DNA of 64,000 nucleotides from positions 1 to 64,000 of the forward strand of contig CAYQLY010000004.1 of NCBI GenBank assembly GCA_964418605.1, given 5' to 3'. The notes under the pieces were generated by a model. The model was not told where the DNA came from and did no database searches. It saw only the letters and a list, made by a program, of their open reading frames with translations. Within the stretch, counting starts at the first letter, position 1, and each line of letters opens with the position of its first letter. This document shows, piece by piece, positions 8,500 to 17,361 of the stretch. The translations under genes were made by a program, and so were the position numbers. The DNA comes from CAYQLY01 sp964418605. Lineage in GTDB: Bacteria; Bacteroidota; Bacteroidia; Cytophagales; Cyclobacteriaceae.

Positions 8500-9423
8500 T
8501 TATTTCAGTATAAATAGCCCCTTTTTAGTAGCTATCCAAATTTGCTGATTCCTGTCTTCTATCATGCTAAAAATATATTGATTATCTAAAGTGGAATTTG
8601 TATTTAATTTTTTCAAGGTATTATTTTTAAAAATTTTTATTCCATAAGGCGTTCCGATCCAGTTTTTATTTTTACTATTTCGTAAATAACAAGTAGTATA
8701 ATTTCCTTCTTCACTTGCATCTTTGTAGTGTATCCAATTTTTGTTATCAAACATTTTTACTCCTTCATTGCGCCAATATAAAAACCATTTTCGATCCTTG
8801 GAGTCAATTTCAATAATAGGGACATAAGCATCATTCCCATTTGTAGTTGGAAATTCATTCCATATACCATGATCATAATTCATGATTCCATTATTCTGAG
8901 TTCCTAGCCAAACAATTCCAGCAGAATCTATAGCGATGGATACAATCATTTGTTGATAGGTAAGCTCTGCTTTATGAATTTCTATGTTGTTTTTTGAATC
9001 TATTTTACTAAATCCATTTCCTATTGTAGCGATTAAAATAGTTTCGTTTCTATCTTCAATAATTTCTGAAATATATTTTCCAATAGAGTCAGGATATTTT
9101 TTTAATTGATTGTTAGTAAGTAGATATAAGCCTTTGCTATCAGTTCCAATCCAGAGTCTATCTTTTTGATCTATGTAAAAACAAGAAACAGGAATAGTTT
9201 TTAATTCTTTTACTTGATCGTTTAATATGTTCCATTTTTTATCCTTGTATATTTTAATGCCTGATTTAGTAAAGTAAGTGTAAATTGAATTATTTTTAGA
9301 GATTGCTAGATAAGTAGGATAGTCCTCACTGTTAGCTGTTGTTTCAATTTGAGTTACATTGAATTGAGCAAAGCTTGATAAGGTTAATATTGAGAATAAA
9401 AATAAAATAAAAATACGGTTCAT
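8500..9423 (-). CDS. Secreted Reg_prop beta-propeller protein
   Basis: A 307-residue protein with a signal peptide (about 1-19, ending SFAQ). It contains repeated propeller blades of the two-component-regulator-propeller type: DRLWIGTDSKGLYLL, IVWLGTQNNGIM, NWIGTPYGIKIF and IWIATKKGLFIL. In Bacteroidota these propellers usually form the periplasmic sensor part of hybrid two-component systems. Here the protein ends right after the last blade, with no transmembrane, Y_Y_Y, kinase or DNA-binding part, and no regulator gene beside it. It may be a free periplasmic or secreted propeller. A (TAAAT)4 tract lies upstream at 9466-9485. Confidence 0.7.
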   Translation of the reverse strand: MNRIFILFLFSILTLSSFAQFNVTQIETTANSEDYPTYLAISKNNSIYTYFTKSGIKIYKDKKWNILNDQVKELKTIPVSCFYIDQKDRLWIGTDSKGLYLLTNNQLKKYPDSIGKYISEIIEDRNETILIATIGNGFSKIDSKNNIEIHKAELTYQQMIVSIAIDSAGIVWLGTQNNGIMNYDHGIWNEFPTTNGNDAYVPIIEIDSKDRKWFLYWRNEGVKMFDNKNWIHYKDASEEGNYTTCYLRNSKNKNWIGTPYGIKIFKNNTLKKLNTNSTLDNQYIFSMIEDRNQQIWIATKKGLFILK

Positions 9424-9465
9424 ATGATGCTTGTTTTAGGGTCGTTTATAACTATGACTATTTAT

Positions 9466-9485
9466 TAAATTAAATTAAATTAAAT
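9466..9485. repeat. Simple repeat (TAAAT)4
   Basis: Four tandem TAAAT units lie between the start of the propeller gene and the end of cinA. Simple tandem repeats in a promoter region can vary in copy number and change expression, but the context here gives no further sign of phase variation. Confidence 0.5.
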
Positions 9486-9492
9486 ATACTCT

Positions 9493-9513
9493 AGCGTAGT
9501 TATAAACTATGCT
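9493..9513. repeat. Second copy of 21-bp palindromic repeat
   Basis: Copy of the palindrome at 5691-5711 with one mismatch (right arm aactatgct instead of aactacgct). It overlaps the last codons of cinA: the left part of the palindrome supplies the cinA stop codon and the C-terminal residues HSL on the reverse strand. Confidence 0.6.
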
Positions 9514-10756
9514 GGCCTATTTCCATCCTCACCAAATTAAACACCGCCATCGCTGTACCTTGAATGTTAATCAATCGAGTGCCTCCGAGTAAAAGTTTTT
9601 TAGTAACTACTTTTTTCTCATCGGCATAGGCAATCCAAATCGTGCCTACAGGTTTTTCGGGTGTAGCTCCTCCTGGCCCGGCAATGCCGGTGGAAGCAAT
9701 TCCAATATCAGATTTAAAAAGAAGGCGAACTTGCGTAGCCATTTCGCGAACAGTTTCTTCACTCACCGCGCCATGTTGGGCAATGGTTTCTTTTTTTACA
9801 CCAAGGTTATTTATTTTAAATTCATTTTGATAGGGGATGATGCACCCATTGAAATACTGTGAAGAGCCTGGTATTTTGGTTAATGAATGAGAAATATATC
9901 CTCCGGTGCAACTTTCGGCAAAAGCTATTTTTTTATTATGCTTAATTAATAATTCTCCAATGACCTCTTCGATTTCTTGATCTTTTTCGCTGTATATAAA
10001 CTCTTGGATCAGCGGAGTGACTTGTATGATTTGTTCTTGCATTTCTTCTTGCAAAGTGATGTCATTTTTTCCCCATCCACTCAACCGCAACTTCACTTGT
10101 CCGATAGAAGGTAAGTAAGCTAACTTCATGTACTCAGGTAAAGCTATTTCCCATTTTTCTATTTTTTCAGCGAGCATCGATTCAGGAACGCCAATTGTTC
10201 GAATAATGCGATGTTGGATGGTAGAAAGTTTTATTTTTTTCTTGAGTTCATCTAAAATAAAATCACTCATCATGCCGCGCATTTCATGAGGTACGCCAGG
10301 CATGGAAATAAATATTTTTCCATTTCGTTCAAACCACATTCCTGGAGCAGTACCTTGTTTATTAGGGATGCGTGTACAGTTATTTGGTAAATAGGCTTGT
10401 TGGCGATTGATATCATTTAATTCTCTGTTTCGTTTGTGATAAAAAGCTCGCACATCTTCTAAGGCATCTTGATTGAGAACGAGTTCACTTCCAAAATAGG
10501 TACACAATGTTTTTTTAGTGATGTCATCTTTGGTAGGGCCTAATCCACCGGTGATAAAAATAATGTCGGCTCGTTTTTCAGCTTCATGTAAGATGGTTAA
10601 AATTTCTTCTTCACTATCTCCAACTGATGATTTGCGAATGGTTTTAATTCCAATTTGATCAATTTCATAACTAATCCATTGAGTATTGGTGTCCGTAATT
10701 TGTCCATATAAAATTTCATCACCAATGGTGATGACTTCGGCGCGAATGATAATCAT
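9500..10756 (-). CDS. cinA: CinA-family protein (nicotinamide-nucleotide amidase domain)
   Basis: A 418-residue two-domain CinA protein. The N-terminal molybdopterin-binding-like (COG1058) domain shows EVITIGDEILYGQI (about 7-20), FITGGLGPTKDD (about 69-80) and MPGVPHEMRGMM (about 153-164). The C-terminal PncC-type domain (about 255-415) shows AESCTGGYISHSLTKIPGSS and GIAGPGGATPEKPVGT. PncC domains deamidate nicotinamide mononucleotide in pyridine-nucleotide salvage. Length is normal. The final residues differ from the family and come from the palindromic repeat at 9493-9513. It precedes no other gene on its strand; pdxH lies 28 bases upstream. Confidence 0.93.
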   Translation of the reverse strand: MIIIRAEVITIGDEILYGQITDTNTQWISYEIDQIGIKTIRKSSVGDSEEEILTILHEAEKRADIIFITGGLGPTKDDITKKTLCTYFGSELVLNQDALEDVRAFYHKRNRELNDINRQQAYLPNNCTRIPNKQGTAPGMWFERNGKIFISMPGVPHEMRGMMSDFILDELKKKIKLSTIQHRIIRTIGVPESMLAEKIEKWEIALPEYMKLAYLPSIGQVKLRLSGWGKNDITLQEEMQEQIIQVTPLIQEFIYSEKDQEIEEVIGELLIKHNKKIAFAESCTGGYISHSLTKIPGSSQYFNGCIIPYQNEFKINNLGVKKETIAQHGAVSEETVREMATQVRLLFKSDIGIASTGIAGPGGATPEKPVGTIWIAYADEKKVVTKKLLLGGTRLINIQGTAMAVFNLVRMEIGQHSL

Positions 10757-10784
10757 AAGAAAAGAAAAATTAAAAAATTAGTTA

Positions 10785-11426
10785 TTAAGGTGCGAGCCGT
10801 TCGATGATCCACTTGGTTTGTTTCTTGGTATATAAAATGCGATCATGTAAGCGGTTTGGTCTGCCTTGCCAAAATTCGATTTGATAAGGTTTGACGCTAT
10901 AGCCTCCCCAGTGTGGCGGTCGTTTGATTTTTTCTTCTTGAAATTTTTTTTCAAAAAATTGCACACGCTCTTCTAAAAAAGCTCTGTTTTTAATGATCGT
11001 ACTTTGTGGTGAAGCCCAAGCACCAATTTGGCTCCCTATCGGTCGGCTTAAAAAATAGGTGCTAGATTCTTTGGTACTTAATTTCTTGATAACGCCATCA
11101 ATGCGTATCTGGCGCTCGAGTTCTGCCCAGAAAAATAGCAATGAAACGTAATTATTGTTTTTTATATCTTTCCCTTTTTTACTTTCGTAGTTGGTGAAAA
11201 AAATAAAAGCATCTTTCTCGATGCCCTTTAAAAGAACGATTCGTGAAGATGGTTTTTTGGTTTTAGATACGGTGCTTAATACCATCGCATTGACTTCGAT
11301 GAGATCAGCTTTCATGGCTTCATCGAACCATTTATTAAATTGATCAACTGGATTAGGAAATACGTCTTTTGTATCTAAGGATTGAAGTGCATATTCTTTT
11401 CGAAGTTGAGCAAGTTGGCTAGTCAT
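10785..11426 (-). CDS. pdxH: Pyridoxamine 5'-phosphate oxidase
   Basis: A 213-residue FMN flavoenzyme that oxidises pyridoxine or pyridoxamine phosphate to pyridoxal 5'-phosphate in the cytosol. FMN-contact segments are visible as SSRIVLLKG (about 60-68), FFTNYESKKGK (about 76-86) and SRPIGSQIGAWAS (about 127-139). The C-terminal signature EFWQGRPNRLHDR (about 184-196) and the final residues ERLAP are diagnostic and show the gene is full length. It starts three bases after the pckA stop on the same strand, so pckA-pdxH is probably one transcript. Confidence 0.96.
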   Translation of the reverse strand: MTSQLAQLRKEYALQSLDTKDVFPNPVDQFNKWFDEAMKADLIEVNAMVLSTVSKTKKPSSRIVLLKGIEKDAFIFFTNYESKKGKDIKNNNYVSLLFFWAELERQIRIDGVIKKLSTKESSTYFLSRPIGSQIGAWASPQSTIIKNRAFLEERVQFFEKKFQEEKIKRPPHWGGYSVKPYQIEFWQGRPNRLHDRILYTKKQTKWIIERLAP

Positions 11427-11429
11427 AAT

Positions 11430-13043
11430 TTAAGAAACGGATTTTATTTTAGGAGCTCCTGAAAGTATTTCCTTACTTGAGAGATTAGCATATTGTTCAA
11501 AATTCTTGACGAAGGCTTGTGCCAGCTCATTGACTTTCAGATCGTAGGCTTCTTTATCTTTCCATGTATTTCTAGGGTTCAATAATTCAGTAGGTACTTC
11601 TGGACAAGATTCTGGAATTTGTACACCGAATACAGGATGTGCAGCGTATTTTATTTGATCTAAATTGCCATTGAGTGCAGCAGTAATGAGTGCACGTGTG
11701 TAAGAAAGTTTAATGCGTGATCCTACACCGTATGCTCCACCTATCCAGCCTGTGTTGACAAGCCATACATTGGTAGCATGCTCTTTCATTTTTTTGCCAA
11801 GCAGCTCAGCATATTTAGCAGGATGTAGTGGTAAAAATGCTTTTCCAAAACAAGCAGAGAAAGTTAGTTGTGGTTCTGTAACACCAACTTCTGTTCCTGC
11901 TACTTTAGCTGTATAACCTGAGATAAAATGATACATTGCTTGTTCAGGCGTTAGTTTGGAAATAGGAGGGAGTACACCAAAGGCATCACAGGTTAAGAAG
12001 AAAATGTTTTTTGGAATTCCGCCTAATGAAGGTTCAATACAATTAGGAATAAAATGGATTGGATAGGCAACGCGTGTATTTTCAGTAACTGAAATATTTT
12101 CAAAATCTACTGTACGTGTTTTGGGGAAGAAGCGTGTGTTCTCTACAACTGATCCAAACTTTATAGCATCCCAGATTTCAGGTTCTCTTTCTTTAGTAAG
12201 GTTTACAGCTTTAGCATAACATCCTCCTTCGAAATTGAAAATACCGTCATGGTGCCAGCCGTGCTCATCATCACCGATTAAGTATCGATTTGGATCTGCA
12301 GATAATGTTGTTTTTCCTGTTCCTGAAAGTCCAAAGAAAATGGCTGTATCTCCTTTTTTTCCTTTGTTGGCTGAACAGTGCATCGATAATGTATTTTTTT
12401 CGTGAGGAAGTAAATAATTTAACACAGTGAAGATTCCTTTTTTCATTTCACCAGCGTAGCCTGTTCCTCCAATCAAGATTATATTTTTAGTTAAGTTGAT
12501 GATCGCAAAATTACCTTGACGTGTTCCATCGGTTTGAGGATCAGCTTGAAACTCAGGTATATTAATAATAGTAAAGGTAGGTTTAAAATGAGTTAACTCT
12601 TCTTCCGTTGGACGTAAGAAGAGATTATTACAAAATAAATTATGCCAAGCAAGTGTGTTTATAACGCGAAGCTTAATTTGATAATCAGGGTGAGCGCCGG
12701 CATAAGCATCGCGCACGTATATTTTTTTACCTTCTAAAAATGATGTCATTTTAGAAAATAGCTTGTCAAAATGCTCTGTACTGATAGGGATATTAATATC
12801 GCCCCACCAGATGGTATGTTCTGTTTTACCGTCTTTTACTAAAAATTTATCCTTTGGAGATCGACCTGTAAATTTTCCTGTATCGCACATGAGTGCACCA
12901 GTATCGGTGAGTACACCTTCTTTATTTTTAAGTGCTTCTTCGGTAAGTTCTGCTGGAGACAAATTCCAGTATATTGTGTCGGTATTTTTGATCGATAAGT
13001 AAGTTAATTGATGATCTTGAGGTGGTCTTCCAAAAATTTGCAT
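11430..13043 (-). CDS. pckA: Phosphoenolpyruvate carboxykinase (ATP)
   Basis: A 537-residue ATP-dependent PEP carboxykinase, converting oxaloacetate and ATP to phosphoenolpyruvate, CO2 and ADP for gluconeogenesis. Visible motifs: TGRSPKDKF (about 59-67), the kinase-1a P-loop GLSGTGKTTL (about 238-247), the metal-site IGDDEHGW (about 256-263), ENTRFFPKTR and the adenine-site region GYTAKVAGTE. The full-length enzyme has no missing key residue. Divergent from the glycosyltransferase at 13124, with about 80 bases between them; pdxH follows directly. Confidence 0.98.
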   Translation of the reverse strand: MQIFGRPPQDHQLTYLSIKNTDTIYWNLSPAELTEEALKNKEGVLTDTGALMCDTGKFTGRSPKDKFLVKDGKTEHTIWWGDINIPISTEHFDKLFSKMTSFLEGKKIYVRDAYAGAHPDYQIKLRVINTLAWHNLFCNNLFLRPTEEELTHFKPTFTIINIPEFQADPQTDGTRQGNFAIINLTKNIILIGGTGYAGEMKKGIFTVLNYLLPHEKNTLSMHCSANKGKKGDTAIFFGLSGTGKTTLSADPNRYLIGDDEHGWHHDGIFNFEGGCYAKAVNLTKEREPEIWDAIKFGSVVENTRFFPKTRTVDFENISVTENTRVAYPIHFIPNCIEPSLGGIPKNIFFLTCDAFGVLPPISKLTPEQAMYHFISGYTAKVAGTEVGVTEPQLTFSACFGKAFLPLHPAKYAELLGKKMKEHATNVWLVNTGWIGGAYGVGSRIKLSYTRALITAALNGNLDQIKYAAHPVFGVQIPESCPEVPTELLNPRNTWKDKEAYDLKVNELAQAFVKNFEQYANLSSKEILSGAPKIKSVS

Positions 13044-13123
13044 TTTTCCAAGAATTTAACTTGTAAAAGTACTTATTTTTTTGAAGATATACATTATTTT
13101 TAGCGCTCTATTTAGCGAAAAGA

Positions 13124-14182
13124 TTGTTGAAAAAAAATATTATTTATACCTATCCGACGTATTCTTCATTTGTAGCGAAGGATTATGAGGTATTTAAAAA
13201 ACGGTTTGATGTGACGTGTTTCCCTTTTAGAGCCTATCCTAAGTGGCGTGTTCCTTTTGTTTTTTTAAGACAGTTTTTCTTTTTACTTTTTAACCTTCAT
13301 CGAACAGATTACTATGTGACGCAGTTTGGTGGTTATCTTTCTTTTTTGCCTTCTTTTTTTGGAAAAGTATGTAAGAAAAAAAGCTTTATTATATTGTGTG
13401 GTACAGATTGTGTGTCTTTCCCTTCTATTGGGTATGGAAATTTTTCTAAGAAGATCTTGGGTTTATTTACGAAGTGGTCTTACAAGTTAGCCTCTTGTTT
13501 AGTTCCTATTCATGAAAATCTAATTTTACATGATTATACGTATCAATCAAACGATTTTCCTAAACAAGGCTATCTTTATTTTTGTCCACGTGTAAAAACG
13601 CCGGCAAAGGTTATTTATAATGGGTATGATTCAACATTGTTTTATTTAAGAGAAGGTGTACGTAAAAATAAAATGCAATTCATTACCGTAGCTGGTGGAT
13701 TAGAGGATCGTAGACGTCAACTGATTAAAGGCATTGATTTAATTCTTGAAGTAGCTCCTTTTTTTCCAGATGCGTTGTTTACTATTATAGGTTGGGATAG
13801 TACAGATCATGAAGTTATACTTCCATCTAATGTGAAAATTTTTCCTTCGGTTGATTATGCAAAGGTTGTAAATCTGTATCAAGAGCCTGCATTCTATCTG
13901 CAGTTGTCTATGTCAGAAAGTTTTGGAAATGCGTTGTGTGAAGCGATGTTATGCGAATGTATTCCTGTGGGCACGGCTGTTGGAGCTATGCCTTTTATTA
14001 TTGGAGATACTGGTTTTATATTACCCTATAAAGATGTTGAATTACTCAAACCAATCATTAATCAGTGTTTGTCTTTAACTGATGCTGCTATTATTCAGCT
14101 TGGCCAGAAAGCACGTCGTCGAATTAGTGATTATCTTCCTATGGAAAAAAGAGAGTTGGCTTTGTTGCAATTAGTTGATTAG
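13124..14182 (+). CDS. Glycosyltransferase, GT4-like
   Basis: A 352-residue cytosolic glycosyltransferase of the GT-B fold, which moves a sugar from a nucleotide sugar to a growing glycan. The C-terminal donor-binding domain shows FITVAGGLEDRRRQLIKGID, the strand ALFTIIGWDS, and the EX7E-type segment SMSESFGNALCEAMLCECIPVG (two acids seven apart, given here as positions about 266-287). No ATG is near the start: the frame begins with tandem TTG codons at 13124 and 13127, and it is open further upstream, so the exact start is uncertain. Its stop overlaps by four bases the 3' end of the convergent GT2 gene. It belongs to the surface-glycan block up to 17361. Confidence 0.8.
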   Translation: MLKKNIIYTYPTYSSFVAKDYEVFKKRFDVTCFPFRAYPKWRVPFVFLRQFFFLLFNLHRTDYYVTQFGGYLSFLPSFFGKVCKKKSFIILCGTDCVSFPSIGYGNFSKKILGLFTKWSYKLASCLVPIHENLILHDYTYQSNDFPKQGYLYFCPRVKTPAKVIYNGYDSTLFYLREGVRKNKMQFITVAGGLEDRRRQLIKGIDLILEVAPFFPDALFTIIGWDSTDHEVILPSNVKIFPSVDYAKVVNLYQEPAFYLQLSMSESFGNALCEAMLCECIPVGTAVGAMPFIIGDTGFILPYKDVELLKPIINQCLSLTDAAIIQLGQKARRRISDYLPMEKRELALLQLVD

Positions 14183-15189
14183 GAACGGTATGTTTTCTTT
14201 CCTAGAAGATGAGCTATCCATTCTATATCCATGTGTAAAAAGCTTACGAGATATCCGACAAGTGCTCGGATGCGCCATATTAGTTTGCCTTTTATAGGAT
14301 AACTTATGGCTTTAAGATAATCCGCTCTAGCACTCTTGAATTCTTTGCGTATTAACTTATACCTGCCTGATCGAGCATATGCAATGAGGCAGAGTTGCTC
14401 AAAGTGTTTATATATCTGTTTTTGTTTAATTAAGTCAGTGGGGTATACTTTAGGAATGTGTTCATATATAAACTGGTTCATTCCTTGGTATATTTCTACT
14501 GTATATTTTTTAGTTGTCTGAGTGGCATAAATTCGCCATTGGCCTAATACTTTGTTTTGGAAAAAGAATTTGCCTTGTAAGCTCAAGCTGAGAATAGTAG
14601 GAAAGTCTACTAATGGCATACCATGTGTTTGTAGAAATCCACCAATTTGAAGTAAGTTTTCTTTTCGTATGACAATGGTGAGTGCAGGCAGCCAGGCCCC
14701 TTTTAAGTTTAGTTCAATAATTGATCCTGTTGGACTGTTTTGAAAGAGAGGTAATGTATCAGGAGTTGCTTGTGGACTGATGTAATAACTAGTAGATAAA
14801 TTTTCATTAACTAATTCAGCTTGTCCCCATGTTAAAATAAGAGATGGATCATTTTCTAATAGATTGATTTGCTCTTCAAGTTTGGTTGGCACCCATAGAT
14901 CATCACCTTCTAAGATGGCAATGTATTTTCCTTTTGCTTGCTGCAATCCAGTATTATATGTTTCGGCTAGTTTAAAAATTCCTTTATTAGATTGATTGAT
15001 GATGTGGATCCTCGGATCAACATGGCTGTATGCTTCAGCTAGAGAGGCTGTGCGATCAGTACTTCCATCATTAATAATAATCATTTCCCAATTAGAAAAA
15101 GTTTGATTTTTTACAGATTCAATACATTGAGTAATGTATTTTTCATGATTGTAGGTAGGCGTAATGATGGAAACGATAGGCTCGTTCAT
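14179..15189 (-). CDS. Glycosyltransferase family 2
   Basis: A 336-residue GT-A enzyme. The N-terminus carries the classic VSIITPTYNHEKYI (about 6-19), the nucleotide-binding IINDGSTDRT (about 39-48) and the metal-binding acids in LEGDDLW (about 93-99). The C-terminal third is hydrophobic in patches, ending LVGYLVSFLHMD, and may be membrane-associated. Donor and acceptor sugars are not predictable. The gene is 13 bases downstream of the methyltransferase gene on the same strand, and its end overlaps the convergent GT4 gene. Confidence 0.9.
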   Translation of the reverse strand: MNEPIVSIITPTYNHEKYITQCIESVKNQTFSNWEMIIINDGSTDRTASLAEAYSHVDPRIHIINQSNKGIFKLAETYNTGLQQAKGKYIAILEGDDLWVPTKLEEQINLLENDPSLILTWGQAELVNENLSTSYYISPQATPDTLPLFQNSPTGSIIELNLKGAWLPALTIVIRKENLLQIGGFLQTHGMPLVDFPTILSLSLQGKFFFQNKVLGQWRIYATQTTKKYTVEIYQGMNQFIYEHIPKVYPTDLIKQKQIYKHFEQLCLIAYARSGRYKLIRKEFKSARADYLKAISYPIKGKLIWRIRALVGYLVSFLHMDIEWIAHLLGKKTYRS

Positions 15190-15201
15190 AAAAGGGTAAA
15201 A

Positions 15202-15816
15202 TTATTTTATAGGTTTCATTTCATAATAAATTTCTTTGCATGGAAGCATAAAACAGAATTTGTCCTCGTATAATTCTTTCATGTAATTTGATGCATTAAA
15301 TAAAGGATTTGCTATTAGAAGATTGATGATGTTTCGAGGTGAAAAGTTTTTTTTGAAAATTAATTTCCGACAGATCACTTTAAAGTGAAAATCAATATAA
15401 AAGTCTGATACTTTTCTTTTAAGATCTTGATCTTTTATTTTTGAAAAATATTCAAAGGTATAGAGTCCAAAAAATCGTTTATGGGTAAAATCAGAATAGT
15501 AATGTGGATTTGAGAAATGTGGAACAGTAACTTTGTTTATGCCATCTTTTTTTAAAATACGATGAATATCTTTCATTAGCTGTTCGAAATTGATAATGTG
15601 TTCAAAAAAGTGAGATGAACGAATTTCATCTATGCAGTTATCAGGTATAAAGGATAAGCCTTGTTCAAGATTATGTACAATATCTACACCTGGTAGTGGG
15701 AGGAGGTCTATTCCAATAAAACTTGGGTTTGTTTTGTATGGTCCACAACCTATTTCAAGTATGACTTTCTCGTTATTTTTAATTTTTTCCTTTATAATCT
15801 CTTCAGCAGAGGCCAT
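15202..15816 (-). CDS. Class I SAM-dependent methyltransferase
   Basis: A 204-residue methyltransferase-11/DUF4910-like protein. Motif I is ILEIGCGPYKTNPSFIGIDL (about 18-37), with the acidic end of strand 2 in GIDL and a further motif SSHFFEHI around residue 68. The remainder has basic and aromatic residues that may contact a glycan or lipid substrate. Small methyltransferases of this form are frequent in O-antigen or capsule clusters, where they cap or decorate sugars. Its placement between a GT2 and a flippase supports such a role, which is an inference. Confidence 0.8.
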   Translation of the reverse strand: MASAEEIIKEKIKNNEKVILEIGCGPYKTNPSFIGIDLLPLPGVDIVHNLEQGLSFIPDNCIDEIRSSHFFEHIINFEQLMKDIHRILKKDGINKVTVPHFSNPHYYSDFTHKRFFGLYTFEYFSKIKDQDLKRKVSDFYIDFHFKVICRKLIFKKNFSPRNIINLLIANPLFNASNYMKELYEDKFCFMLPCKEIYYEMKPIK

Positions 15817-15876
15817 TTTCTTGTATTATTTAATTTTTACAATTTTAGTCAATTTTGTGCAGAGCCGTTTTATAGT

Positions 15877-17361
15877 ATGGGTATTGTCATTCGCCAAAGC
15901 ATCAGAAATACATTGATTTCCTATGTAGGTGTTGCGATTGGGTATTTTAATGTGGTGTGGTTGTTCCCGTACATGCTTAGTCCTGAGCAAATTGGGTTGC
16001 TTCGTGTGATTCAAGATACGGCTTATTTGCTTGTTCCATTCGTTGGATTAGGCATGGTACATACGATTGGAAAGTTTTATCCTGTTTTTAAAACGCACCC
16101 TTATGGCGTGAGGGAATTGCTTACTTTTTTAATTATCAGTTCACTTGGCTCCTATGTTTTGTTTTTTCTTCTTTTTTTTATTTTTAAAGCGTATTGGATT
16201 TATCTTTTTGCTGCTAAGGCAGCTGCAGTTATTTCATATATAGATGTTATTGCTGTTTTAACATTCATACTTTTATTTTCCACTTTATTTGAAAACTATG
16301 CGCGATCCTTGCATCGATTATCTTTTGCAACATTTGGTCGAGAGATCATACTGCGTCTATTGACAGCAGTAGTTGTGCTGCTTTATGGGTTTCAAATCTT
16401 GCATGATAGGCAGCTTCCAACATTTTTCTTGATTTCTTACTTTATTGTATTTTTTTTATTGGTCATGTATTTGCTTTTTATAAAGCATATACAGCTTGCA
16501 TCCCGGTTTGTCTTTTTAGATCGAGTTAAACTCAAACAGATTATGTCTTATGGGTTTACGTTTTTACTTGCTGGGGGGTCATCGTTTATTATTTTACGGA
16601 TTGATTCCTTGATGGTAGCTTCTTTTATTGGTTTGGAGCAAAATGCTATTTATACAACAGCGTTATATATTGCGACTATGGTAGAAATTCCTCGTCGAGC
16701 ACTTTCCCAAGTGAGTGTTCCATTGCTTGCAACCGCTTTTCACAATAATGATCTTCGACAAGTTGATACGCTTTACAAGAAAAGCTGTTTAAATCAGCTA
16801 ATCATTGGAATGTTTATTTTTCTACTCATTGCTGTTAATGTTGATAGTCTATATGAGTTGATGCCTAATAAAAATGTTTTTTCATTAGGGAAAGGAGTGG
16901 TGTTATTGATTGGCTTTAGTAAGCTTTTAGATATGGCTACAGGTATTAATGGTGAGATTATAGCGCTCTCTAAATACTATAGATTTAATGTCTTGAGTAT
17001 GGCTGTTCTTGCTGTCGTTACAGTAGCTACTAATATAATATTTATTCCTTGGTGGGGATTAGAAGGGGCTGCTTTTTCAGGCTTGATCTCGGTTGCTGTC
17101 TATAATTTTTTACGATATATGTATATATTAAGAAAACTTAAAATGCAGCCTTTTTCTATACATATGTTAGTTGTGTTTTTACTTGGCTTGTTGTTTTTTA
17201 TAGCTTTTTATTTTATTCCTTTTCATCAGTCGATATGGATAGCTATAGCTAGTCGTGTGCTGATTATTAGTGTTTTGTATATATGGATCATTGTTTATTT
17301 TAATTTATCTGAAGATATTACTATTTTGTATAAAAAATTACGACATAGATTTTTAAAATAA
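15877..17361 (+). CDS. Polysaccharide flippase, Wzx/MOP superfamily
   Basis: A 494-residue inner-membrane protein with about 12 to 14 hydrophobic segments spread over its length, of the oligosaccharide flippase (Wzx/RfbX) type that flips lipid-linked glycan units to the periplasm. The opening RQSIRNTLISYVGVAIGYFNVVWLFPYMLSP region is typical: paired first helices and a Pro at the loop (about residues 7-35). Later comes the usual C-lobe segment FIPWWGLEGAAFSGLIS. It is read toward metF and its last nine bases overlap the metF 3' end. Together with the GTs and methyltransferase it forms a glycan assembly block on mixed strands. Confidence 0.85.
   Translation: MGIVIRQSIRNTLISYVGVAIGYFNVVWLFPYMLSPEQIGLLRVIQDTAYLLVPFVGLGMVHTIGKFYPVFKTHPYGVRELLTFLIISSLGSYVLFFLLFFIFKAYWIYLFAAKAAAVISYIDVIAVLTFILLFSTLFENYARSLHRLSFATFGREIILRLLTAVVVLLYGFQILHDRQLPTFFLISYFIVFFLLVMYLLFIKHIQLASRFVFLDRVKLKQIMSYGFTFLLAGGSSFIILRIDSLMVASFIGLEQNAIYTTALYIATMVEIPRRALSQVSVPLLATAFHNNDLRQVDTLYKKSCLNQLIIGMFIFLLIAVNVDSLYELMPNKNVFSLGKGVVLLIGFSKLLDMATGINGEIIALSKYYRFNVLSMAVLAVVTVATNIIFIPWWGLEGAAFSGLISVAVYNFLRYMYILRKLKMQPFSIHMLVVFLLGLLFFIAFYFIPFHQSIWIAIASRVLIISVLYIWIIVYFNLSEDITILYKKLRHRFLK

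Noticed and set aside
10778..10966. 62-codon reverse frame
   Set aside because: Out-of-frame shadow inside pdxH, which is a certain gene.
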